Shown here piece by piece: positions 47,661 through 58,619 of a DNA stretch of 64,000 nt (its first letter is position 1; the number at the start of each line of letters is the position of its first letter). The notes under the pieces are model-generated. The model made no database searches. It had not been told where the DNA came from and saw only the letters and a program-made list of their open reading frames with translations. The translations under genes and the position numbers were made by a program. The stretch comes from Bathymodiolus brooksi (lineage: Eukaryota; Mollusca; Bivalvia; Mytilida; Modiolidae), in contig OY804577.1 in assembly GCA_963680875.1 (NCBI GenBank), positions 100,947,906-101,011,905 on the forward strand, given 5' to 3'.

Positions 47661-48038
47661 TTTTTTTGTTAATAATGTTTGAGTTTGAAATAGAATAGGA
47701 GTTAAATTTTATTACTGTGCACATATTTCTAAATAAATTTAGAAATCCAGCTACAGTCAACATAAGTAATATTTATGATTCTTCTACACCAATATTCTTA
47801 AAAGGTTGATAAATGGGTATAGTTCTATATAAGAACTTTATGTTTTAAATAGTTTTTTTCCAGTTAACAGAAGATAATTTAATCTAACATACCAGATTAA
47901 TTTTTGAAGTCGTAGGTCCACATTGTTAGCATATGCTGTTAATACAGGACTTAACCAAATATATTAGTCTGTCTCAACATAATCCTTTTCAACATCAGAC
48001 CCATATTATTGGCTTAAGTTGTCAATACAGGATCTAGC

Positions 48039-48750
48039 TAAATTTTTATTCAACTACTTGTAATCAAATAATACATGTTTAGAAACATCATTGTTCACAT
48101 GTATAGCATAGTTAGCTATACAGAACATTGCTAAATTGTTATTCAACTAATTAAATAATATATGTTTAGAAACCTCATTGTTTACCTGTGTAGCATAGGT
48201 AGCTATGCAGAACATTGCTAAATTGTTATTCAACTAATTAAATAATATATGTTTAGAAACATCATTGTTCACATGCATAGCATAAGTAGCTATACAGAAC
48301 ATTGCTAAATTGTTATTCAACTAATTAAATAATATATGTTTAGAAAAATCATTGTTCACATGTATAACATAAGTAGCTATACCGAACACTGCTAAATTGT
48401 TATTCAACTAATTAAATAATGTATGTTTAGAAACATCATTGTTCACATGTATAGCATAAGTAGCTATACCGAACACTGCTAAATTGTTATTCAACTAATT
48501 AAATCATACATGTTTAGAAAACATCATTGTTCACATGTATAGCATAAGTAGCTATACCGAACACTGCTAAATTGTTATTCAACTAATTAAATAATACATG
48601 TTTAGAAACATCATTGTTCACATGTATAGCATAAGTAGCTATACCGAACACTGCTAAATTGTTATTCAACTAATTAAATCATACATGTTTAGAAACATCA
48701 TTGTTCACATGTATAACATAAGTAGCTATACAGAACACTGCTAAATTGTT
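48039..48750 (+). repeat. ~87-bp minisatellite in R, about eight copies (left LTR)
   Basis: Unit CTAAATTGTTATTCAACTAA, then TTAAATAATATATGTTTAGA, AACATCATTGTTCACATGTA and TAGCATAAGTAGCTATAC. The first and last units are diverged. The right LTR has about seven copies, so copy number changed after or during insertion. Confidence 0.85.
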
Positions 48751-49177
48751 ATCCAGCATTGTTAATCATCTAAGGTAGATAGTATCTCAGATTTTAATTG
48801 GGAACTATCATCATTTCATTTCAAATTACCTGGAACTACCGTATTCCAATTCTGATGTAAATATGTTCATTTAATGCATCAATTATTTTTTTAATATCAC
48901 TTCAAGTTATTGATCTCAGTAGGAATGTTTGGATAAATTAAGTGGATAGTTTGTCAATTATTAAAGTAAACTGTCCAATAGCCATATTTGTGGACACTGA
49001 CAGTTGAATTTGTTTTATAAACCAATCTTATTTTTGGAAGTTAGGAAATTTTGATTATAAGTATCCAGTAATAATTCTAGTTGATATTCAATATTGTTGA
49101 CACTAGATAGTTGTATTGTCTCAACTGCAGTGTGTAATTTGACAGTTTGTAAATGAAATATAATTATTTATGCAGAT

Positions 49178-49183
49178 AATAAA
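49178..49183 (+). terminator. Candidate LTR polyadenylation signal (left)
   Basis: AATAAA in GCAGATAATAAATCATTAAC, 165 bp before the LTR end; conserved at 60443 in the right LTR. It would set the R/U5 border soon after. Confidence 0.5.
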
Positions 49184-49352
49184 TCATTAACCTTTCTGAA
49201 TCATTTATTTGTGTGAGTTATCTCCCATAGACTGCAAAGGAACTTTAGTGACCCTGGGTTAGACAGGTACTCGGGAGTACGGCAAAAGAGAAGTTTGAAG
49301 ATATCAAAGGGGTCAACCGCTAATTTGTCCACCCCTAGCGCGCTACACATTT

Positions 49353-49372
49353 TGGCATCCTCGGCGGGATTC
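49353..49372 (+). other. Primer-binding-site-like sequence
   Basis: TGGCATCCTCGGCGGGATTC begins five bases after the LTR end. Its complement ends in CCA and fits the T-arm and acceptor end of a tRNA. I cannot say which tRNA. Confidence 0.6.
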
Positions 49373-49441
49373 ATTCTTTTTGAGTGTGTCCTGTGATACG
49401 AACCTTTTGTTTTGAGAGTATTAAACACTGAGATAGCAGTA

Positions 49442-51073
49442 ATGGTTAAAAGAAGAAATCCACTTATGGGCAGGTCTAAAGACACATGTGACCATGAAAC
49501 TGACTTGTATGACAGTGACCAATACCTCACTGGTGAGACAAAACTGGCAGAAGAGAGTACAGAAAGCACCTGCTTGTCTGAAGAAGACATAGAGGACGTT
49601 GATAAAACTATGGTAATGAAAACTCCCGAAATCCTACCTAGTACAAGTTTTCAAGTCAAGGTGACTAGACCAAGTAATCCTACGTTAAGACGTAGTAAAA
49701 GACTTGTAACAAGAAAACAAATACCAAATAGAGATCACACACCCAAACCTGAGGTCACAGATGAGGGCGCACAAGGAGATACCGTCACTGGATTGTATGG
49801 AATGTTAAAGGGTGCCATTCAGGACATGACAATGCAACTAGTGACGACAATTCAAACTGCATTTATGAAGGGCAGCCGGTTCAAAGATAGGGATCTTGAC
49901 CGAAAATCACCACAAAGTCTCCCTACGCAAGCCAAAAGTATTACTAATAGTTCAAGAAGATCAGTGGTCACCAGATCACGTAAAATCAGACAGCAAATTG
50001 ATAGTGGATCAGGCAGCGAATCATCTGACTTAGATGACATGGAGTCTGATAACAGTTCAGACTGCCACAGTGTAGACACCAGTCGAATATTTAGAAGCAA
50101 AACTAAACATAATCACTCTATAAGATTGCCAGCTTTCACTGGAATAGAGAAATGGGAAGTTTGGTATCACCGTTTCGAGGCCGTAGCTGAGCTTAAAGGT
50201 TGGGACGAGACTGACAAACTACAGGAATTATTGCCTAGGCTGCAAGGTGATGCTGGTGATTTTGGTATAATCGAGCATGCTCGAACATACAGGCTACAAT
50301 TTAACCGAAGGAAACAAAATAGTACAGAAAGCCCAGAAAAGTATGCGGCAGAGCTAAAGAGGCTTTATGATAAAGCATACAGAAATAGGGATAATAAAAC
50401 AAGACAGGAAGATTTGATACAAAGATTTCTCCTTGGCCTTCAGGATTATAAAGCTAGAATCCATATTGAGCTGAACAAAGAACCGAGAAGTATAGACGAA
50501 GCCGTCCAGGAAGCGATAATTTATACAGAGACAATGAAAAATCCTAATCACCAAGAAGATAATCATAAGAGAGTGGTTAGACAGATAAGAAATACCAATC
50601 CAAAGGACTCCAAGGTCAACCCAGATAAATTCCAAGATGTCCAGGATAATGAGAAATCAGTTAGAAGTGAGCTCACTACTCTAAAGGTGGAAAGTGACTC
50701 GGAAAAGACAGGTATCGTAACTTTCAATAAGCAAGATCTTAGGGAAATATTTGAGGAAATGTTCAAAGTAAAAGAAACTGGGAATCACTTATATAATGCA
50801 GCCAGACAAAATCAAAATAGGGCTCCGGCAAGTAATACCAACTGGAATCCAATTGTATCCAGAAAACCAGTTACCTGTTTCTCATGCAATCAGCCAGGGC
50901 ATATAGCTCGAAACTGCCAGAGTACCGGTAGGACAGAACGATACTCAGATAGGGGCAACAACAGAAATGGTCAAGAATCAAGAACCAACTACTTAAGGGA
51001 TAGTAAGGAGATAGAAAAGACAAATGCAGGTCCGGCTTATGGCCGTCCTTATGGGGGCTTTGCTTTAAACTAG
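49442..51073 (+). CDS. gag: Gag polyprotein of the Gypsy element
   Basis: 543 residues from the first ATG (MVKRRNPLMGRS). The N-terminal third is charged and Ser-rich (SGSGSESSDLDDMESDNSSD). Residues ~228-375 form a Retrotrans_gag (capsid-type) domain (IRLPAFTGIEKWEVWYHRFE ... QRFLLGLQDYKARI). Near residue 480 lies one CCHC knuckle, CFSCNQPGHIARNC, for RNA binding. The C-terminus is Gly/Asn/Arg-rich. The frame is intact and ends at TAG 51071-51073, right behind a -1 slippery site, so a fraction of ribosomes should continue into protease. Confidence 0.9.
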   Translation: MVKRRNPLMGRSKDTCDHETDLYDSDQYLTGETKLAEESTESTCLSEEDIEDVDKTMVMKTPEILPSTSFQVKVTRPSNPTLRRSKRLVTRKQIPNRDHTPKPEVTDEGAQGDTVTGLYGMLKGAIQDMTMQLVTTIQTAFMKGSRFKDRDLDRKSPQSLPTQAKSITNSSRRSVVTRSRKIRQQIDSGSGSESSDLDDMESDNSSDCHSVDTSRIFRSKTKHNHSIRLPAFTGIEKWEVWYHRFEAVAELKGWDETDKLQELLPRLQGDAGDFGIIEHARTYRLQFNRRKQNSTESPEKYAAELKRLYDKAYRNRDNKTRQEDLIQRFLLGLQDYKARIHIELNKEPRSIDEAVQEAIIYTETMKNPNHQEDNHKRVVRQIRNTNPKDSKVNPDKFQDVQDNEKSVRSELTTLKVESDSEKTGIVTFNKQDLREIFEEMFKVKETGNHLYNAARQNQNRAPASNTNWNPIVSRKPVTCFSCNQPGHIARNCQSTGRTERYSDRGNNRNGQESRTNYLRDSKEIEKTNAGPAYGRPYGGFALN

Positions 51074-51106
51074 AGAGGGTCAACTCCGCTGACCGGGAGA
51101 TGACCC
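51064..51106 (+). promoter_or_regulatory. -1 programmed ribosomal frameshift signal
   Basis: The heptamer T-TTA-AAC (51064-51070) is in the required phase (gcT TTA AAC tag) immediately before the gag stop. After a 6-base spacer, GGGTCA (51077-51082) can pair with TGACCC (51101-51106). An alternative inner stem uses TGACC at 51090. The -1 frame from this point is open into the protease ORF. Heptamer, spacer and stem all match the classical signal. Confidence 0.8.
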
Positions 51107-51696
51107 CACCTGTTATTGATGTAAATGTTAAAGGTCAGCAATTGAATATTAAAGCAGAAGAATTTGTTCCTAACAACAGTATTGAAGTAATTTGTTTAGA
51201 AAAAGATGATAATGTAACAGATGTAGACAATGAAGTTTCATTAGGGAATAAGCCTATTTCGGATCCTAGAACTGATGATTCCGAAAAGGAATGTAATTTG
51301 CCAAGTAAATTAGATGTTGTCGGTCGACAGTTGACTAGAAGTGCTGGTGTTTATATTGAGGGTGCGGTGCAGGGCAGGAGGATTATGTTCACTGCAGATA
51401 CGGGTGCAGCGAGAACTGTTATTTCCACGAAAGCCTTTAAGCAAATCCCTAGGGACAAACAACCACAGTTAAAGAAATCTCGTACATTGGCTGGCGCCGA
51501 TGGACAGCCATTAGTTGAGCTTGGTAAAGCTATGTTCTCTATTAATCTAGGACAATTAACAATGGAAAGAGAGTTGATTGTCGCAGATATTGAGGATGAT
51601 GCCCTTCTTGGGCTTGACATTTTGATGAAGGGACCAGGGGGTCCTGCTGATATTAAATTGACTAAAGGTGAAATACTGTCAAATTGGCCAAAGTGA
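51070..51696 (+). CDS. Retropepsin (aspartic protease) of the Gypsy element
   Basis: In the -1 frame relative to gag; the frame is open from the frameshift site, and an ATG lies at 51100. The active site is FTADTGAARTVIS (near 51390), and ALLGLDILM near the end is the usual ILG-type second motif. The spacing of about 70 residues is normal. The N-terminal part is acidic and unlike known domains. It cleaves Gag-Pol. The frame ends TGA at 51694-51696, where RT continues in another frame (overlap 51662-51696). Confidence 0.85.
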   Translation, partial: LERVNSADREMTPPVIDVNVKGQQLNIKAEEFVPNNSIEVICLEKDDNVTDVDNEVSLGNKPISDPRTDDSEKECNLPSKLDVVGRQLTRSAGVYIEGAVQGRRIMFTADTGAARTVISTKAFKQIPRDKQPQLKKSRTLAGADGQPLVELGKAMFSINLGQLTMERELIVADIEDDALLGLDILMKGPGGPADIKLTKGEILSNWPK

Positions 51697-53400
51697 AATT
51701 GTACGAAAAGTAAGGTCTGCAGATGATTTTTACATCCCTCCTCGTAGCGAAGTTATAGTAGAAGTATTTGTCGATAAATTTGATGATGATAACCCAGAGG
51801 GGCCTCAGAATTATTTATTAGAACCATCCCCGTTCTTTGAACAAAGGTATCCTGTTGCTATGGCTGCTTGTCTTGTTGAAATTAGTCACAATGTCACCAA
51901 TCAGGTGAGACTAATGAACCCTTTTGATCATGAGGTCCAGATCGAACAGCATGCTGTTCTTGGTGAAGCTGAACCAGTTCTTGCTGAACCAGTTACCTTA
52001 TCTAGTACGGAAGATAGTGAAGAATTGAACAATTATTGTAGTGTCCGCAGAATAAAATTATCACAAGCAAACCCTGTAACATGGCAAACCAATACAGGTA
52101 TCATTAGGAGTATCTCCAAAAAGGGAACAACCGATGGAGGAAAAGGTGGAGTGGTTCCGCTACACTTGGTCGATTTATATAATCAAGCAACTGAGGATCG
52201 CACCGAACAAGAACAGGAAGATATAGCTAATCTTTTGGCGAAGTACAGCCAGACTTTTTCTAAACATGAATCAGACTTAGGACGGACAAACTTAATAGAA
52301 TATACTATTGACACTGGTGATTCTAAGCCTATCAAGCTACTACCTAGGCGAGTACCCATGGCCTTTGCAGGTGAGGAAAAAAGGGTTGTTTCTGAGATGT
52401 ATGAACAGGGCATTATACAGAAATCGAACTCACCTTGGTCCAGTCCGCTTGTATTAGTGGTAAAGAAAAACGGGAAGATTAGACCATGTGTCGATTACCG
52501 GCGGTTAAATGCGGTTACAGTAAAGGACGCCTTTCCTTTGCCACGTATCCAAGATTGTTTGGATACTGTACGTGGGTCAACCTTATTCAGTACTTTCGAC
52601 CTGACTAGTGGTTATCATCAGATACCAGTAAAACGGGAAGATGTCCCAAAAACCGCCTTTGTCACCAGGTATGGTTTATTTGAATTTCTAGCTATGCCAT
52701 TTGGTGTTTGCAATGGACCCAAAACCTGTCAACGTCTAATGGAAATGGTACTTAACGGGTTGCAATGGCAATCTTGCCTAATATACTTGGATGACGTAAT
52801 CGTTTTTAGTGACAACTTTAATGATCATATGAAACGACTGGAGACAGTTTTAGATAGGATGTCTAAGGCGAGTTTAAAGTTTAAACCTGAAAAATGTCAG
52901 CTGTTACGAAAAGAAGTCACTTTTCTGGGACACGTAGTTTCTGAGAAAGGAGTACAGCCCAACCCAGACAACATTGCAAAAATATTAGCTTGGCCTACTC
53001 CCAAGACAGTAACTGAAGTGCAACAGGTCTTGGGAATCGGGAGCTATTATAGACGCTTTATCAAGGACTTTTCCATCTTAGTTAGACCTTTGACCGACTT
53101 AACAAAGAAATCAAAAGCATTTACTTGGACAGATGAATGCAGCAAGGCTTTTGAACGACTGAAGTTAGCTTTTACCAGTACAGAGATAATGGGCTTTCCC
53201 AAGGATGAAGGTGGATTTTATCTGGATACAGATGCTTGTAATACAGCTATTGGTGCAGTTCTCAGTCAATTTCAGGATGGACAGCTGAGGGTTATTGCTT
53301 ATGGTAGGCGTACACTGAATAAAGCCGAGAGAAATTATTGCATTACTGATAAAGAACTCCTTGCTGTACGCTATTTCATAGAATACTATCGTCAAAATTC
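51662..53400 (+). CDS. pol: Reverse transcriptase and N-terminal RNase H of the Gypsy element
   Basis: Read in the frame +1 to protease. RT spans about 52330-52960: WSSPLVLVVKKNGKIRPCVD, LFSTFDLTSGYHQIPV, FGVCNGPKTCQRLM and the catalytic YLDDVIVFS. Connection and RNase H follow with WPTPKTVTEVQQVLGIGSYY, TDLTKKSKAFTWTDECSKAF, FYLDTDACNTAIGAVLSQ and TDKELLAVRYFIEYY. The frame then fails after EYYRQ near 53395 and stops at 53428. A lesion there removes a short piece of RNase H and shifts the frame. RT itself has all catalytic residues. Confidence 0.85.
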
Positions 53401-53404
53401 TGTG

Positions 53405-55101
53405 TTCGAACAGATCACCAGGCCTTAATTTGGCTTTTTAGTTTAAAGGAACCTAAAGGAAGAATCGCTAGATGGCTTGAGATTTTGTCTGCATTTGATT
53501 TCTCTGTAGAATACAGAGCTGGACCAAAACATGGAAATGCCGACACCATGTCTCGGTGCTTTAACCCAAGAGATTGTGACTGTCCACTCACTGATAATTT
53601 AGAGTACTTGAAATGTGGTCCATGCAAGAAATGCAAAAAGAGGGCTCAGGACATGTTTAGCTCAATGTCCATTCCTGTACCTTTTACTGAAAACCTATTA
53701 CAACCTGACCAATCTGATATACCAAATGAAGTTGACAAAGTGTGTGTCGTAAAAACGAGAAAACAAAGTACAGGAGAAAACACCTGGACTCCATGGAATA
53801 ATGGTTATTCCCGTACAGAGCTACAATCAATTCAAAAGGATGACCCAGATATTGGACCAATTTTTAGATGGAAAGAATGTGGCTCCCGTCCTGATCGAGT
53901 TGAATTAGTGAAAGATAGTCCAACTACGCGTCATTATTGGTATCTATGGGATTCCCTGGAGATCACAGATGAACTCTTGTTCAAGAAATTCCACAGAAAA
54001 GATGGTGTGGAAAGCTACAATCAATTCATAGTTCCTTTTCGGCTTAGAAAGGAAATCCTTAAAAATATGCATGACTCCGTAATATCTGGACACCTTGGGA
54101 AAAAGAAAACTAAGGAGAAGCTGTCTCAGAGATATTACTGGTATGAGATGAGAGAGGATATTAGTATTTGGATAAGTCAGTGTGAAATATGTGGGGCGAA
54201 TAAACCTCCACACAAGTCCAGTAAAGCACCACTAGGAAGTATGCCTGTGGGAGCGCCATTAGATAGGCTGGGAACAGATTTGTTAGGTCCTTTGCCTGTT
54301 ACACCAAGAGGTAACAAATACATCCTGACCATTACAGATTATTTCACGAAGTGGGTTGAAATTTTTGCAGTTCCAGACCAGACTGCTGTTACCTGTGCTC
54401 AAACAATGTTGAATGAAGTTGTTTGTAGATTTGGATGTCCACTTGCCATTCATTCCGATCAGGGTCGAAATTTTGAAAGCGGGATATTTCAAGAATTATG
54501 CAAGATCTTAGAAATCAGGAAAACTAGAACTAGTCCAAGGAATCCTAAATGCAATGGCCAGGTTGAAAGATTTAATAGGACACTAATAGGTATGATAAAA
54601 TCCTACTTACGAGGAGAACAGACCAATTGGGATATAAATCTAGGTTGCTTAGCAGGAGCCTACAGATCTAGCCCAAACGAGTCAACAGGTTTGACTCCTA
54701 ACCTTATGATGCTGGGCAGAGAAGTTACCCTTCCATTTGAAATTATCAACCAAAGGAAAGGGATAACTGGAGGTGAAGAAACAGAAAAAGAGGCAGCCCA
54801 TACACAAAAGATCAGGGAAAGAATGCAAAGAGCACATGTGGTGGCTCGCAAGAACCTGCAAGTAAATGCAAAGAGAAGAAAAGACTTTTACGACATAAAA
54901 GCAAAGTTAAATTCATATGCGGAATATGACAAAGTATGGTATTTAAATGAGAGTAGGAAAGAAGGAGTTTGCCAGAAATTACATCCCTTGTACCTCGGAC
55001 CTTGCCTAATATTACAGAGGTTGAGTGATCTTAACTACAAAATACAATTGGATGGTCAAGGTACTATGAAAATTGTCAACCACGACAAACTAAAACATTA
55101 G
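53405..55101 (+). CDS. RNase H end and integrase of the Gypsy element
   Basis: In the same frame as protease. It begins with the RNase H end (TDHQALIWLFSLKEPKGR, GPKHGNADTMSRC), then a Cys-rich linker (CGPCKKCKKR). Integrase has the HHCC zinc-binding block (HDSVISGHLGKKKTKEKL...CEICGANK) and the DDE core: RLGTDLLGPLPVT, AIHSDQGRNFES and NPKCNGQVERFNRT. A C-terminal chromatin/DNA-binding GPY/F-like block (LYLGPCLILQRLSDLNYKIQ) follows. The frame is intact to TAG. No chromodomain is seen. Confidence 0.85.
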
Positions 55102-55582
55102 AGACTGCAATATTCCTAAATGGATGAAATCTGTTGAAATTGCTATGTCTAAAAGAAAGAAAAATTGATTGACCATTAACATTCAATTTCTAAAAGATTT
55201 AAAAGTTTAAATCTTAGATAAACATTGTTATGAGGTCAATTATCTCGAAAAACTATTTTTTTTTTCCCCACAAATTGAAAGTAATATTTTTTTAATTTTT
55301 GTAATAAGATAAATAAAATCCTAGTGGACAACATTACATGAGTTGACAGAAACTAACAGAAAAATAAAAGAGATTAAAATTCGCAATCTTTGCAAAAAAA
55401 AAAATAAATATTGTAAATTTTTGTTTTTGTATGACCTGTAGAGATTTTGTTTTTATGTATAGTTCCACTTTCTTTTCATGATGATTATTGATCATAATTT
55501 TTGACAAAGCTCATTTTTTTCCATGAGAAGACCAAACTAATTTATATCAAATAACTGATTGGCAAGGTAAGGGTGCCATCCC
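55102..55582 (+). other. Gypsy 3' untranslated spacer, no env
   Basis: A 480-bp AT-rich stretch between integrase and the right LTR. No open frame of note. The purine-rich GGCAAGGTAAGGG at 55561-55573 is the best polypurine-tract candidate but is interrupted by pyrimidines before the LTR. Confidence 0.55.
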
Positions 55583-55686
55583 ATAAAATCTGAGATACTA
55601 GACAACAGTGATGATTGACAGTGTTGGGCTTTCAAACCATTTAAGCTTTTAGTAGGAGATCCTTATACCCAACCTTGTATTTCAGG

Positions 55687-57505
55687 ATGTCGGAGGTGGT
55701 TACCAAAGTGAATATCAGGAGACTTTATACGTGCATGAGATGTAAGGGTGATGAGAGGGACGTATATATTGGGCAAAAATATCGGGTAATAGGACACATC
55801 ATGAAAACCCATTTTACCTTGACTGATGTGCCCTATTACTGCAGTCTTTGTTTGTTCAGATGCCAGCAGTGGAATGACTTGATCAAACATGTTCGTCATT
55901 TTCGGCCACACAAAATCCAGCGAGGACAGGTGATCGCTAGTGGTAGATGGACAGGAGAGGAGGCATATCGAAAAATTAACAAATCTCCTGTCCAGTTGGT
56001 GGAAGGAACAGACTTCATAAAACTGCCACGGGAGGAGGCTCTCAACCGAAAGGTTCAGAGACAGAGGGTCCATATACCAACTTTTGGCCCCGTTCCTTTG
56101 GTTGAGAGTACACCTACACCTACTCAATCTACAGAACCTACACTCAATACTCCTACTCGGATTCAACTTACAGGACCAGCAACTGAAACACCACCATCGA
56201 CACCAATTTTATTAAGTTCGCCACTATCAACCCCTATAAGGAGGATATTACAGAGGGAGGTAGAAATGGAGTTTGCTATAGAATCAACATCAGAGGTGCC
56301 TCCCTCTCCTATCGTACATCCATCACTAGAGTGGGAAATGATTCCACTAGGGAAAGAGGAAACTAAACCAAAGCCACCATCGTCATCATCTTCCTCATCA
56401 TCTTCTTCCTCATCATAATTAATTAAAGGTAATAACAAAATTACCGAACTCCGAACAATCTTACAAAGGGAAAGTCAAAACTCATAATTATATAAACAGA
56501 CAAAATCAGTCAACAACCGGAAAACTGTGAAAACCGTAATGACCCTGACTTGGTACAGGCATTTCTAAAGAAATGGTGGGTTGAATCAGATTTTAAGGCG
56601 CCAAACCTCCCGCTCTCATTACGGTTCAAAGGTTCCGGCTGTCACTGTAACAGTATTTAAATACAGGAACAAAATAGGTAAAATAGTTGTCAAAGCAGTA
56701 CCATATTCGGTGACGTAAATGTCAAAAATATTTTTACGTCACACATTGACAAAAAAAATTCTTGACATATTTGACTCTTTATCTTTATACATTTTCACTA
56801 TATGAAAATGCATCGCTTATAATTTATTCTGCAGAGACGGAATATATTTCGACAAGATATTGGTATCGGAATATAAACTTTTTAAGAGATCGAATAAGGC
56901 GAATCTTTTTATAGCCCTGGTCCAGTAGCCTGTTTCTCAGATGAAGATGACGTTTCAGGAAATCAGAATAATTGCTACTGCCCCTTGCATAGCGAATCAA
57001 TTGCGAGATGTAAACACCATATGCAGGAGAAGCTGGTATATTGCTGCACATATTTGGAAAATTTATGATTTTAAAATTGAAGCTATGATGGCGGCTGTAA
57101 AACTTTTAAAGTGATGATTTTAACTTTACTATTAGGAACCCTGGATTTTGCAGCTTCCTTGTAAGCAGCAGCCCTCTATCATCATCCTCTTCTTCCACCT
57201 CATCTACTTCAACTAAGGATATCATTCCACTTTCTTTTTTTTCCAAGTCGTTAGATGAAATGAAGGAACTAATTATAAAACATCACGAAAATTTGATTAA
57301 GGAACAACAGGAAACTAGAAAGGAACTGGTAAATTTAACTGCACAAGTAACTGGTCTGCGTTCAGTAGTAAGAAAGCAGGCAGATGAGATCCAGAAGCTT
57401 TCGTCACCACCATCGCATAGAGTACCATCTAGAGTTCAGCGTGCTAGATCAAGGTCACCAATGAGAAGACCCAGAGGACCATTCAACAACAGAGCCAGGA
57501 AATAA
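55687..57505 (+). pseudogene. U3-encoded zinc-finger/coiled-coil protein, right LTR copy (split by insertion)
   Basis: Reads through the position of the left copy's stop (KLPREEALNRK) as far as the Ser run, then ends at TAA 56416-56418 created by the insertion. The rest, from DIIPLSFFSKSLDEMKELII to the Arg-rich end PRGPFNNRARK, resumes after 57180. A few silent or conservative differences from the left copy are visible (for example F to L after CSLC). The two copies therefore carry different lesions, and the source element presumably had an intact frame. Confidence 0.75.
56417..57179 (-). mobile_element. 5'-truncated retroelement inserted in the right LTR
   Basis: Absent from the left LTR and flanked by CATCAT on both sides (possible target duplication, in a low-complexity tract). 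On the minus strand 57051-56824 encodes YGVYISQLIRYARGSSNYSD and LRNRLLDQGYKKIRLIRSLK, a C-terminal piece I know from abundant mollusc non-LTR-type reverse transcriptase proteins. Its 3' part contains GGAAAACTGTGAAAACCGTA on the + strand, and the same sequence occurs inverted at the window end (63945-64000). Confidence 0.7.
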
Positions 57506-58619
57506 ACATTCTCTTTTAATGAACATTTTTGGAAATTGTATTGCTAATTTATGAAGCAATTATTTCAAATTACATACATTATATGACCACAATTGGTACT
57601 AGTATAAAAAAAAAAAAAAAAAACATTTGGTATTATAAGTATTTTTTTTTTATGTCAAAATAACTGGTATTTTTTTTTGGTTGATGATTAGTTTTTTTTT
57701 AATTTAAATTTTTATTGTTGTTTAGATTACATTCAAATTTAATACCATAACTTAAACTAAGAGTAGGAAAGGTAAATTAGTTAGCATCTACAGAAAAATT
57801 TCATATTGGGTTGAACTAGCTGCTGAATGGTTTGTAGTATGGGGTTTCTTGATTTTTTTTTTTTTTTTCTAACAAATTTTTGTCATTATTTTTTTAAGTA
57901 TTACTACTAATAGATTAAATTGTCTATTATCATCCCAATTTATCGATTTTTGATCAAAGATTAAGTCATTTTATCTATTTGTGGGGACACAAATATGAAA
58001 GAGGGGGGGTATTGAAACAAACTGAATTTTTACTTGTGATGTTGTATTAAGGAATATTATTGTTAATTGATTCGACTTATAATGTTGCTTTTATTGATTT
58101 TTTATCTATGCTGAAATATAAATATATTATGTTGTAACCGATTGGTTGCGGAATTATGAACAGATTCCAATAATTATTGTAATTTATAAACTATGTTGTA
58201 TTTTTTTATGTTTTCAAAACTTTGACATGTTCCCCGTGAAGTGTCAATGTACGACTCAACCTGTTTACATCGTTATTTTTGCATGGCAACATGACTTACT
58301 TATATGTTCAATTCTCTAAGCGTTGTAGAATCCGAGAATCAGTAATTTCAACCATAATAATTGGCTTAAATACGACATTTTTGGCATTTGTCACTACATA
58401 ACCACACACGTTTCTTCGTAGTGTGCCATCTTTCGATAAAACGAAGTAATGCGCAACAACCGATTTCATTGGTCGATACTTTTAGAACTTTTACAGTAAT
58501 GTTATTTTTCGTATTCAAAGTATGAGTAAATTTTGTCTTTAATTATAATGCAATAAATTTGTGTTAAAATCTAATTTTAACATTCATTATTAGGAAATTT
58601 GTAAAGTAAATCGCCGATT

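Larger units (their letters stand above)
45002..49347 (+). repeat. Left (5') LTR, ~4.35 kb
   Basis: From the TATA promoter position the LTR divides into U3 of about 2.4 kb, R of about 1.8 kb (from about 47386 to the AATAAA at 49178) and U5 of about 0.15 kb. U3 contains the 349-codon ORF, followed by about 1.1 kb without coding sequence. R holds the 68-bp and 87-bp tandem repeats. LTRs of Gypsy elements are typically a few hundred bases to ~1.5 kb, so this is far above the norm. Confidence 0.85.

Noticed and set aside
49353..49372. Naming the tRNA that primes the Gypsy element
   Set aside because: The complement ends in CCA and fits a tRNA end, but I could not match it to a specific tRNA without a search.
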